Assembly (NCBI GenBank): GCA_030605745.1 | Contig: JAUWHT010000149.1 | Coordinates: 1 to 25,291 of the forward strand | Reading direction: 5' to 3' | Source of the DNA: Pirellulales bacterium | Lineage (GTDB): Bacteria > Planctomycetota > Planctomycetia > Pirellulales > Thermoguttaceae | DNA length: 25,291 bases | Shown here: positions 16,787 to 24,476 of the stretch, piece after piece | Layout of the letters: each line of letters begins with the position of its first letter | Numbering within the stretch: position 1 is the stretch's first letter | The notes under the pieces: model-generated | The model's database searches: none | The model's input: the letters and a program-made list of their open reading frames with translations, nothing else | What the model was told of the DNA's origin: nothing | Translations under genes and position numbers: made by a program

Positions 16787-19396
16787 CTACCGTGTTTCCC
16801 TGGCCGTTTTTTCGCGCGGCGGTTCTTTTCCCTCGGGCTTGCGGCGTGCCGGCGGGGGCGCCGGCTTGCCGGTTAGCAGCGAGCGGACCAGGGCGAACAG
16901 GACATCGTAGCGCTGGAGCATTTCCTCTTTGGGATCGGCGGTCCACGTGTAACCCATGTTCTTGTCATTGAACAGGGAGCCGAAGCCGACGGCCATCACT
17001 CGGCCTTTGCCGTAGCTGGTGACGGCGGCGACCGGTCGCTGCCCCAGCCGACCCACCGGCCGGCCGCCGGCAATCTCGTAGGCCAATTCGACCGGGACGA
17101 TCGGCCAGCCTTCGCCCAGCGACAGCCGGCCGCGCCAAGGCTGATCGAAGAGAACCGACAGCCCGAAAGGCCACAGCAGGCTGTTGGCCGTCGAGGCGGC
17201 GTTTTTCGGCGAGTCGATCACCAGCAGCTTTCCGCCCCCGGCGACGTAGTCCACCAGGCGCCGGCGGAACTCCTGCGTGACCGAGCGGCTGGGGCAGATC
17301 ACCACCAACAGGTCGCCCGAGAACGCCCCGGCGCCGCTGCGGCGGATCGTGTAGTATCCCAAACGCGAGATCCACTGTTCGGCCATCCCGTAGCCTTCTC
17401 CCTCGCCTTGGATGTAGGCGCCTTTACTCAGCGGGACTTGGGATACGGTCCGGTCGATGACTGCGCGGACCATTGGGCGGACGGTCTTCGGGACCGGCAT
17501 CGACCGTCGATGCAAGCCGGCGACCGCAACCGAGGCGAGCACCCAGCCGCAGGTACCGGCCGCCAGCAGCACCAGCCAGGCGTCTTCCCGGGTGCGCGCC
17601 AGGTACAGACCGACTGCCAGCGGCAGCAATCCCACCGCCAGCAGCCACGGTCGCGGATCACCCGGGCCGCGATGGTTGAGCCACTCGATCATGCCCAACA
17701 GCAGTTCGGCCTTGCCAGGCTGGAAGGTGCAGAAGTTGGAGAAGATGGTTGAGTCGCCGAAGGCCAGCACACGCCCTTTGCCGTAGTGTGTGGACCAGAG
17801 TTGGATGAACGCGCCGTAGCGCATGTCGGGCCGATGTTGCGGAATGGTGTGATAGTTACCGATGTGGTAATCGGGCGGGAGGCTCCACAGGCCCGACTCT
17901 TGAATGACTGCCCGGCCGCGGCTTCGGCCCGGATCGATCGAACAGGAGACGGCGAAATCGGTCGGCGGCAGGTGCTGCACAATCGGATGCGGCACTCTTG
18001 GCGGCACGTACAACTGGTCGTAGGGCGACTCGCCCGTGCCGAACAGCAGGTCGTGTCGGAGGGTAAAGCCCATGTGCCGGGTAATGTCGTTTATGAACGT
18101 ACCACACCCTTCGTAGTTGGTATGGTCGCCGACCAGCAGCAGCCCGCCGCCGGAGTGAACGAACCGCACGACCGCGTCGACCTCTTCCTTGGCGTATCGG
18201 GCGGTGGGCGTTTTGATCACCAGCACGTCGCATCGGGCCAGCGTCTGGTGGTCGATCTTGTCCGACTCCAGCAGGCGCGACATCTTGAAAAACTGCGACA
18301 GGTAGCTGTAGACGGCCGCGTAGTTGTAGCCGGAGTCGTGGCCGAACCACCGGGTGTCGTACGGTTTTGTGGTCGGTTCCCAGGTGGAGTGGCGTTCGAC
18401 GACCATCACCCGGCCGGCCTGTCGGCGTCCGACGGGGTCCCACTCGATGCCCACGGTGAACAGGACCACGACAAGCAGGATCAGTACGGCGGCGGCCGGG
18501 TAGTGCCAGGGCCTTGATTCGCCGTGTGGAAGCTCATCGGACCCCTCAGCGGTTGTGTCCGAATAACCGGTCGGCACGCGCACGAACCGCCAGGCCAACA
18601 GCACCGGCGGGATCAACAACAACAGGTGGACCCACGGCGAGAGGAACTGGTTCATTACGTGCAGCGGCGTCTCATAATCGGATCGCAGCACCCGGTGCAG
18701 GTAAAGGGCCACCAGCAGTCCGGCCCGAACGGGTAACCAGACGACGATTACCAGTGACAGAGTCCGCAGAATGCCGATCCACGGTTTCCATCGTCGGCCG
18801 GCGGGCAATCGGGACCAAATCACCAGTGCAAAGAACACCAGCGAGCCGACGAAGAAGCACAGCGTGGGCGGATCGACCAGCAGTTCCCAGGTCGCCGCTA
18901 GGCGGTGGACCTGGCGGATCGAGTGCATCACCACGCTGGACCCGTCGGCGGTTGCGTCGATGCCCAGCAGCCGGGCCACGCCGGCCAGCATCTCCGGCAG
19001 CGGCCAGGGCAGCTCGTGTGAGCGTGCGGTCTGGCCGGCGTAGGCCGCCATCGAGAGCGCCTGGGCGAGCATCACCACGCCGGCCGTTACGGCTGCCCGT
19101 GCCAGCGGCTTGGGCCAACGCCGTGGGACCGGCAGCAGTTCCAGCGCCAGGCCCGCCACGATCAACAGCGGCGCCGCCCGCAGCGGCCATGGTGCGAACA
19201 ACACAATCGGGACCAACAGCGCTAGGGTTATCAGCGTTTCGCGCCGCGGGGGCAATCGGTCGATGCTGCCGAAGAGCAACACCGTGCCGCCGGCGACCAC
19301 AACCACCCAGGCCAACGGTTGGGCCGGGTAGTAGTAGCCCATTCCCAGCAGCCACGAAACCGACAGCAGCGCTAAGCCGATCCAAGAACGCATCAT
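16787..19396 (-). CDS. Large membrane protein with two GATase1/GldG-like modules
   Basis: 869 residues. Residues 1-320 carry about nine hydrophobic segments; a periplasmic-type loop (about 125-170) and then a Cys180, Arg224, His246/257 pattern resemble exosortases, but remotely. Two soluble alpha/beta modules follow, about 385-572 (VLVIKTPTARY, FVHSGGGLLLVGDHTN, GKGRVLAFGDSTIF) and about 695-835 (LLVVICPSRS, YVAGGGKLLVIDSP, GKGRVMAVGFGSLF), separated by two membrane helices (about 583-628). They look like class-I amidotransferase-like/GldG-type domains, with no obvious catalytic Cys-His-Glu set. The tail is basic and Pro-rich. Starts at ATG 19396 with GAGAGG about 8 nt upstream. Its paralogue lies directly upstream and is probably co-expressed. 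Function unknown. Confidence 0.85.
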   Translation of the reverse strand: MMRSWIGLALLSVSWLLGMGYYYPAQPLAWVVVVAGGTVLLFGSIDRLPPRRETLITLALLVPIVLFAPWPLRAAPLLIVAGLALELLPVPRRWPKPLARAAVTAGVVMLAQALSMAAYAGQTARSHELPWPLPEMLAGVARLLGIDATADGSSVVMHSIRQVHRLAATWELLVDPPTLCFFVGSLVFFALVIWSRLPAGRRWKPWIGILRTLSLVIVVWLPVRAGLLVALYLHRVLRSDYETPLHVMNQFLSPWVHLLLLIPPVLLAWRFVRVPTGYSDTTAEGSDELPHGESRPWHYPAAAVLILLVVVLFTVGIEWDPVGRRQAGRVMVVERHSTWEPTTKPYDTRWFGHDSGYNYAAVYSYLSQFFKMSRLLESDKIDHQTLARCDVLVIKTPTARYAKEEVDAVVRFVHSGGGLLLVGDHTNYEGCGTFINDITRHMGFTLRHDLLFGTGESPYDQLYVPPRVPHPIVQHLPPTDFAVSCSIDPGRSRGRAVIQESGLWSLPPDYHIGNYHTIPQHRPDMRYGAFIQLWSTHYGKGRVLAFGDSTIFSNFCTFQPGKAELLLGMIEWLNHRGPGDPRPWLLAVGLLPLAVGLYLARTREDAWLVLLAAGTCGWVLASVAVAGLHRRSMPVPKTVRPMVRAVIDRTVSQVPLSKGAYIQGEGEGYGMAEQWISRLGYYTIRRSGAGAFSGDLLVVICPSRSVTQEFRRRLVDYVAGGGKLLVIDSPKNAASTANSLLWPFGLSVLFDQPWRGRLSLGEGWPIVPVELAYEIAGGRPVGRLGQRPVAAVTSYGKGRVMAVGFGSLFNDKNMGYTWTADPKEEMLQRYDVLFALVRSLLTGKPAPPPARRKPEGKEPPREKTARETR

Positions 19397-19425
19397 GGTG
19401 CTACCTCTCTAAGCTAAGCCCACGC

Positions 19426-19522
19426 AGAAATAAGCTGTACAAATTGGTGGCACGCCCTGAGGAACGAAGGGCGTGGCAAGGTGCCCCAAACACGCCCTTC
19501 GCTGCGCTCAGGGACGTGCCAC
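19426..19522. repeat. GTGGCACG inverted-repeat element, copy 1
   Basis: Left arm 19447-19475 (29 nt, GTGGCACGCCCTGAGGAACG onward) pairs imperfectly with right arm 19491-19522 (32 nt). The flank AGAAATAAGCTGTACAAATT (from 19426) precedes it. It lies between the two paralogous membrane-protein genes. The arms recur, swapped and inverted, at 25196-25270. Confidence 0.9.
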
Positions 19523-19525
19523 TCC

Positions 19526-19546
19526 CATCATTCGTCATTCATCATT
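19526..19546. repeat. CATCATT heptamer array over a stop codon
   Basis: Three 7-bp units (CATCATT, CGTCATT, CATCATT). The stop codon of the minus-strand gene ending at 19535 lies inside it, so the last residues (NDE) are repeat-encoded. Confidence 0.75.
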
Positions 19547-22114
19547 CGGCTTTGGGTCAGGCGGTATCCATTCCTCTCGATCGGTCACCCGGGAGAGTAA
19601 CCATCGCCAGAACTGGACGTTTTCGATCACCTCGCCCTCAGTTGATTCCAGGTTCCGGTTTGTAGACAGGTACGTGTCGCCGATGACTGCCACGGTTCCG
19701 CGTCCGACCGAGCGGCTGACAACGACGGGTACGTCGTCGAACCCGCGGAGCAACACGGTCCCGGTACGCTCGACCGGCCAAGCGGCGTACAACTGTACAT
19801 AGGTCTTGTACTCACCCGTGTCGAGGTACGGCGAGCGGACGAATCCCATGGGCTCCGGTTCGCGGACGTTTTGCACCGACGGCACGGGCGAGGGCGGCAC
19901 GTGGAAGTCGAACTCGGCCAACACATCACGGCTGGCCGCGGCATGTTCCGCACCGACCATGCAGATCAGCGTCCCGCCGGAGTGGACGAAGCTGCGCACC
20001 GTGTCAAGCTCGCCACGGGAGAACGGCCTTGCCGGGCCGATCGAGACCAGCAGCCCGGCACGCTCGAGCCGCTCGCGGGTCAACTCCGGCAGCATAAGCG
20101 GCAGGTACCCGTTGCGCATCAGCACCCGCGCGAAGCCGCCGAGCCCAAAATCGTCCCAGGTGTCGCTGCTGTAGGCCTCCAGGTGCGAGGCGTCGATATA
20201 GGCCAGGTTGTTGGGCGACCGGTTGCGTCCGTCGGGCAACACGCGAGAGGCCCAATGGCTGCTCGCCAGGCAACACCACAGTGAGACGGCCAGCACGGCC
20301 GCGGTGACGGCCACCTGCGGCGCAGTCGCCCGCCAGCTCAACAACCCGATCAGGCCGACCATCGCCAGCAGGGCCAACAATTGCCGCCACCAGGCCTGGG
20401 GACTGCCGGTTCTGTGCGCCAGATAGCCCAACAGGCGCCCGGTGAACGGGTATGAATTGGCGCCCACCTCGTTGTGCAGGCTGGCGGCATCGCCCAGCAC
20501 GACTATTCTTCCCCGGCCAAGCCGCTGCTCGGCTGCCAGGACCAGATCACCCAGCTTCTCGCCCGGGTCGTACTGAAAGGCGCCGGTGGTCACGGCGTCG
20601 CTTCCCGGGTCGCTATAGCCGAAGCGTCCGGTGAGGACGGGCCAGGCGGGCCAGCGTGTATGGATCGACGAGCCCAGCAGCGGGCCGAACGAGTTCCGCC
20701 GGTCGCTCAGCCCGGCCGTGGCCGGGTGGGCCAACGTTTCACAATAGTGTTCCCAGTTGTCGGTGGCCGGGATCGTCGTATCGTAACGGACCCGCATCGC
20801 GGTCGGCTCGAGCACCTCGTTGAATGTGCTCTGTGAATCACCTTCGTGGATCCTCGGTTCGGCCGCCAGCAGCAGCGAGCCGCCGCGGCGGACGAACTCC
20901 CAGATCCGGTCCAACCGGTCCGCCGGCCAAGGTCGGTCGGGATGCAACAGCAGCAGGACGTCAGCCCCAGCCAGATCCTGTTCGGACAGATCCTCCGAGC
21001 GGACCAGTCGCCCGCCCAGGCTCTCGACCAACAGCGGCAGCATCCCGTACGAGCCGGCCGACGGCGAGTCGTGTTCCGGTTTGAGCCAGTCGAGGCGGCC
21101 CTTTTCGTAGGCCATGATTGTCTTGTCCTTTAGGTCCGACTTGCCCAGCGACAGTCCGGTCAGCACGGCAATGGCCACGGCCAGCAGCACTGGCCCGAAC
21201 TTCAATACCGCGTCGATCGCCAACGAGAGCCCGGTTTCTTCCTTTTCCTCGTCCGTCTCGTGCTTCGTGACCGGTTCGGCCACCGGCAGCCACGCCGCCC
21301 AACGGAACATCGTGACCGCAATTGTGGTCTGGATAATAGCGGCCAGCACGGGCAGGTTCCAAGGCAACAGCGTGCGCACGGCATTGCCCCAAGTCCAGAC
21401 GCCCATGTAATTGTCGTCCGTAATCTCCGGCTTAACCACCTCGGGCAGTGCCGCGAGCAACTCGGGTGAAAAGGCCAACACGACCAGGTAGATCATGTGT
21501 CCGATGAAAATGGCCGCGGCGGCGTAGATCGCCCGGGCAAGCCGCGGCGGCGATGTGCAGATCAACCAGCCGGCGTACATGGCCGCCATCAGGACCAGGA
21601 AGTCCACCCCGCCGAAGGTTGCGCCCAACTGAAGCGGCTCGCCCGCGATCCAGCCGGCCAGCCACCCCAAAACCCGGCCGACCGAATTGGCCGCCAGCCA
21701 CACCGCAGGGATCGAGCTATACGCGATGCGGAAGGTACCCAATACGGCCACGGCCAGCGCGGTCAGTAGAATTACCCGGCCGCGCAAACTGTATTGCGAC
21801 CGGACCAGCACTGCTGCGACCAGCGCCACTGCCAGCACGCCCGCGGCCGGCACCGCCGATGCGATCATCAGCACAGCAGCGGCGATGGCAGCCGCCAGGG
21901 TCAGCCAGCCACCAAGCGACTCGTCGCGTGGTGGCCAGCCGGCCACAATCGCCACCACCAAAGCCACCCAAGTTAGTACGTGTCGCAAGGGATCGCCCAG
22001 CAGGCCGGTCGAGCCGGCGGCGATCCACCCACCGGCCAACACCGCCACCATCACCACAATCGTCCGGGCAGGTACGGCGGTGCTCTTTTCACTGGACAGG
22101 GCAGGGATTAGCAT
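19535..22114 (-). CDS. Large membrane protein, paralogue of the 16787-19396 gene
   Basis: 859 residues with the same plan as its neighbour. About eight membrane segments lie in residues 18-320; the stretch 150-215 (GWLAGWIAGEPLQLGATFGG, then SPPRLARAIYAAAAIFIGHM) resembles the exosortase core, but the catalytic Cys and Arg positions are not kept. Soluble module one is about 384-565 (VLLLLHPDRPW, FVRRGGSLLLAAEP, GRGRIVVLGDAASLHNE). Two helices (about 577-622) follow, then module two at about 687-840 (LLVSIGPARPF, FVHSGGTLICMVGAE, GRGTVAVIGDTYLSTN). The repeated G-(K/R)-G-x-V...GD and F-V-x-x-G-G-x-L-L motifs link all four modules of the two proteins. ATG 22114 has no strong ribosome binding site. 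First gene of a likely two-gene unit. Function unknown. Confidence 0.85.
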   Translation of the reverse strand: MLIPALSSEKSTAVPARTIVVMVAVLAGGWIAAGSTGLLGDPLRHVLTWVALVVAIVAGWPPRDESLGGWLTLAAAIAAAVLMIASAVPAAGVLAVALVAAVLVRSQYSLRGRVILLTALAVAVLGTFRIAYSSIPAVWLAANSVGRVLGWLAGWIAGEPLQLGATFGGVDFLVLMAAMYAGWLICTSPPRLARAIYAAAAIFIGHMIYLVVLAFSPELLAALPEVVKPEITDDNYMGVWTWGNAVRTLLPWNLPVLAAIIQTTIAVTMFRWAAWLPVAEPVTKHETDEEKEETGLSLAIDAVLKFGPVLLAVAIAVLTGLSLGKSDLKDKTIMAYEKGRLDWLKPEHDSPSAGSYGMLPLLVESLGGRLVRSEDLSEQDLAGADVLLLLHPDRPWPADRLDRIWEFVRRGGSLLLAAEPRIHEGDSQSTFNEVLEPTAMRVRYDTTIPATDNWEHYCETLAHPATAGLSDRRNSFGPLLGSSIHTRWPAWPVLTGRFGYSDPGSDAVTTGAFQYDPGEKLGDLVLAAEQRLGRGRIVVLGDAASLHNEVGANSYPFTGRLLGYLAHRTGSPQAWWRQLLALLAMVGLIGLLSWRATAPQVAVTAAVLAVSLWCCLASSHWASRVLPDGRNRSPNNLAYIDASHLEAYSSDTWDDFGLGGFARVLMRNGYLPLMLPELTRERLERAGLLVSIGPARPFSRGELDTVRSFVHSGGTLICMVGAEHAAASRDVLAEFDFHVPPSPVPSVQNVREPEPMGFVRSPYLDTGEYKTYVQLYAAWPVERTGTVLLRGFDDVPVVVSRSVGRGTVAVIGDTYLSTNRNLESTEGEVIENVQFWRWLLSRVTDREEWIPPDPKPNDE

Positions 22115-22159
22115 AGGTCATAAATATGATCACAGCGGCGGCATCCAACAAGGGGGTAC

Positions 22160-22219
22160 GTTTAGCCCCCGCGTCCACGCGGGGCGGCAATTCACGCCGC
22201 GTGGACGCGGCGGCTAAAC
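22160..22219. repeat. GTTTAGCC palindrome, type B copy 1
   Basis: 60 bp: 23-bp arms (left begins GTTTAGCCCCCGCGTCCACG, right ends GCGGCGGCTAAAC; one mismatch) around a 14-nt loop. It ends 19 nt before the ATG of the Gly-pentad gene. Termini match those of the type A elements. Confidence 0.93.
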
Positions 22220-22238
22220 TTCAGAATGGAGAAACATT

Positions 22239-22709
22239 ATGTGCCAAACCAAAACCGTTCGCAGACAATCGTCGGCCACGCTGTTCGGCGTTCCAATTTG
22301 GGCCGTGGCGGTCGGTCCCGATCCGGAAAAAGGTGAGGTCCGCGGCCATGCCCGGGGAATCATTGCCGTTGGCGATATAGCCACCGGCTGGCTTGCCATA
22401 GGCGGGGTGGCCCGTGGCTTGATCGCCGTCGGTGGGCTTGCCATCGGCGGTGTGTCGCTGGGCGGAGTGTCGCTGGGAGTGATTTCCCTGGCCGGCCTAG
22501 CGTTCGGCGGCCTGGCCGTCGGCGGCGCCGCGGTTGGCGGCGTTGCAATCGGTGGGGCTGCGGTCGGCTACGTGGCCATCGGCGGGGCCGCACTGGGACA
22601 CTACGCAATTGGCGGCGGGGCCTTCGGAAAATATGTCATCAATGCGGCACGGCAAAGCCCCGAAGCAGTCGAACTACTCAAGCAGTGGTTCCCCTGCATC
22701 GGCAAGTGA
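22239..22709 (+). CDS. Glycine-pentad repeat protein
   Basis: 156 residues. From residue 40 to 130 a Gly falls on every fifth position (40, 45, 50 ... 130), the only exception being Ala85, which is followed by Gly86; the residue two places earlier is always Ala or Ser and the one just before is almost always hydrophobic. The unit is thus x-x-[A/S]-hydrophobic-G, often doubled to a decapeptide such as VARGLIAVGG. The N-terminal 40 residues contain VGPDPEKGEVRGHARG; the C-terminal 25 form a plausible helix (PEAVELLKQW). A five-residue period suggests a beta-helix like pentapeptide-repeat proteins, or a glycine-zipper membrane hairpin; neither is proven. TGGAGA lies 6 nt before ATG 22239. Bracketed by twin palindromes. 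Function unknown. Confidence 0.88.
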   Translation: MCQTKTVRRQSSATLFGVPIWAVAVGPDPEKGEVRGHARGIIAVGDIATGWLAIGGVARGLIAVGGLAIGGVSLGGVSLGVISLAGLAFGGLAVGGAAVGGVAIGGAAVGYVAIGGAALGHYAIGGGAFGKYVINAARQSPEAVELLKQWFPCIGK

Positions 22710-22710
22710 T

Positions 22711-22773
22711 GTTTAGCCCCCGCGTCCACGCGGTGGGGGAACAATTCACGCCGCGTGGACGCGGCGGCTAAAC
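22711..22773. repeat. GTTTAGCC palindrome, type B copy 2
   Basis: 63 bp: the same 23-bp arms as copy 1, with a 17-nt loop. It starts 2 nt after the stop of the Gly-pentad gene (22709) and ends directly at the stop codon of the convergent regulator gene (22774), so it fills the whole gap and could stop transcription from both sides. Confidence 0.93.
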
Positions 22774-24159
22774 TCAACGGCTCATGGCCATGTGCGGCTC
22801 TTCCAGCCCGAGGCGCTTCATCTTCTTGTAGAGCGTGGTGCGGTTGATGCCCAGGGACTCGGCCGTAGCGTGGCGGTTCCAGTTGTTCGAATCGAGCACT
22901 TCTCGGATGATCTGCCGCTCGGGTGCTTCGAGGGCCTGTTTCAGCGAGCGGCTGCCGAGCGGCTCGATGTTGACCGGCCCCGCGGAAGCCAGGTCTGCGG
23001 GCAGATCGTCAAGGCCGATCACGTCGCTCTTGCCCAGCAGCACGGCCCGCTCGATCACGTTCTGCAATTCCCGGACGTTACCCGGCCAACGATATCGTTG
23101 CAGCGTGGTAATCACTTCGTCGGAAAATCCGCTCACGTGCCGGCCGGAATCTTCGCTGACAAGTGCCAGGAAATGTTCCGCCAGCAGCGGGATGTCGGAA
23201 ATCCGCTCGCGCAGGGTGGGCAGCTCGATGTTGATCACGTTGATCCGGTAGAACAGGTCCCGGCGGAAGCGCCCCTCGGCCACCGCCTTGCCGAGGTCCT
23301 CGTTGGTGGCCAGGATCACCCGGGTGTCGATCTTGAACGTCTCGGTCCCGCCGACCTGCTCGAACTCGAAGTCCTGTAGCACCCGCAGCAGTTTAACCTG
23401 CATATTTGCGCTGGCGGTGCTGACCTCGTCGAAGAAGATTGTCCCGCCGTCGGACTGCATGAATTTTCCTATTTTCTCGCCAATTGCGCCGGTGAATGCC
23501 CCGGCCGTGTGGCCGAACAATTCGCTTTCCAACAGCGTCTCGGGCAAGGCCCCGCAGGCTATCTCGACAAACGGCTGGTCGCGGCGGGCGCTGCGGCGAT
23601 GTATCGCCCGGGCGATCAGCGACTTGCCGGTACCGCTCTCGCCGGTGATCAGCACGGTTGCCCGGGTGTCGGCCACGCTGTCGATCATGTCGTAGATTTT
23701 CAACATGCGGTGATCGCTGCCGACGATATTCTCCATGCCGAACCGCATATCGAGTTGTGCTTTGAGCGTCTTGTTTTCTTCAATCACTTTGCGCTGGTTC
23801 AGTGCCCGCTCGATGGCCATTTCGAGTTCCTCGTCGATCAGCGGTTTGGTGAGGAAGTCGAAGGCGCCCAAGCGGATCGCCTCGACGGCCGATTCGACGG
23901 TGCCGTAGCCGGTGATCATGATCACGGCGGTTTCCGGGCGGTTCTTGCGGCAGTGGTCGAGAATGTCGAAGCCGTCGCCGTCGCCCAGCCGAATATCGGC
24001 CAGGACCAGGTCGTACGTCTTGCGGTCGATGGCCGCGATGGCCTGGGCGAGACTGGCGGCGGTGTCGGTCTGGTAACCTTGCTCGTGGAGCCAGTCGGCC
24101 ATCGAACTGAGCAAGTACCGATCGTCATCAACCAGCAAAAGCGTGTCCTGTTGTTTCAT
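22774..24159 (-). CDS. Sigma-54-dependent response regulator (NtrC family)
   Basis: 461 residues. Receiver domain at 1-120 with DDD (11-13), phospho-acceptor Asp55 (LADIRLGDG) and Lys105. A linker leads to the AAA+ domain: Walker A GESGTGKS (173-180), the sigma-54 contact motif GAFTGA (220-225), Walker B IFFDE (241-245), and RWPGNVRELQNVIERAVLL. The C-terminus has a Fis-type helix-turn-helix (NNWNRHATAESLGINRTTLYKKMKRLGL). It activates RNA polymerase-sigma-54 after phosphorylation by a sensor kinase, which is absent here. I use ATG 24159 with GAGGA upstream; the in-frame extension to 24237 has no similarity to receivers. Its stop touches a type B palindrome, and the NarL-type regulator lies divergently. 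Confidence 0.95.
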   Translation of the reverse strand: MKQQDTLLLVDDDRYLLSSMADWLHEQGYQTDTAASLAQAIAAIDRKTYDLVLADIRLGDGDGFDILDHCRKNRPETAVIMITGYGTVESAVEAIRLGAFDFLTKPLIDEELEMAIERALNQRKVIEENKTLKAQLDMRFGMENIVGSDHRMLKIYDMIDSVADTRATVLITGESGTGKSLIARAIHRRSARRDQPFVEIACGALPETLLESELFGHTAGAFTGAIGEKIGKFMQSDGGTIFFDEVSTASANMQVKLLRVLQDFEFEQVGGTETFKIDTRVILATNEDLGKAVAEGRFRRDLFYRINVINIELPTLRERISDIPLLAEHFLALVSEDSGRHVSGFSDEVITTLQRYRWPGNVRELQNVIERAVLLGKSDVIGLDDLPADLASAGPVNIEPLGSRSLKQALEAPERQIIREVLDSNNWNRHATAESLGINRTTLYKKMKRLGLEEPHMAMSR

Positions 24160-24286
24160 GCCGTTGTCCTCAAGTGCCCCAGCGATTCGGATTCTGCCAT
24201 TGGTGCCGGTTACAGTGACGATGGCCAGAAACCGCACAGGCCGTCGCTAAATATCTACGTTACAGGTGAAGGAAGTCAACAATGAA

Positions 24287-24357
24287 AAGGATGAAGGATG
24301 AAGGATGAAGGAAATAGGCAAAACCCGAAATTCGTTCGTCCTTCGTCCTTCAGCCTT
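24287..24357. repeat. AAGGATG / CGTCCTT inverted heptamer arrays
   Basis: Three AAGGATG units plus a variant (24287-24314) face three units CGTCCTT, CGTCCTT, CAGCCTT (24337-24357), so the arrays can pair as a hairpin. Confidence 0.85.
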
Positions 24358-24389
24358 CAGCCCCCCCTTCCCCCTGGATCGGGGGGCTG
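24358..24389. repeat. C/G hairpin
   Basis: CAGCCCCCC (24358-24366) pairs perfectly with GGGGGGCTG (24381-24389) around a 14-nt loop, directly joined to the heptamer arrays. No T-run follows. Confidence 0.65.
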
Positions 24390-24476
24390 GATTAGTCGCC
24401 CGGGGGTATTCCGTCCTGCCCGTAAGTGTGCTAGAGTACGGTGGTGTTGTGTAACACTTTTTTGGGGAGACCCCCG

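Larger units (their letters stand above)
24160..24476. other. Divergent intergenic region between two response regulators
   Basis: Holds inverted heptamer arrays (24287-24357) and a GC hairpin (24358-24389). The last 85 nt before the NarL-type gene contain TAGAGT (24432-24437), a possible -10 element without a clear -35, and a small palindrome GTGTT/AACAC (24444-24457). No -24/-12 sigma-54 promoter was recognised. Confidence 0.5.

Noticed and set aside
18514..19665. 383-codon plus-strand open frame opposite the first membrane protein
   Set aside because: Arg/Pro/Ala-rich shadow translation without motifs, crossing an intergenic repeat.
22126..22380. Plus-strand open frame before and over the Gly-pentad gene
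   Set aside because: Runs through the type B palindrome and out of frame with the gene; no ribosome binding site.
24444..24457. GTGTT/AACAC palindrome followed by a T-run as a terminator or operator
   Set aside because: Stem of only 5 bp and no gene upstream on that strand to terminate; it may be chance.
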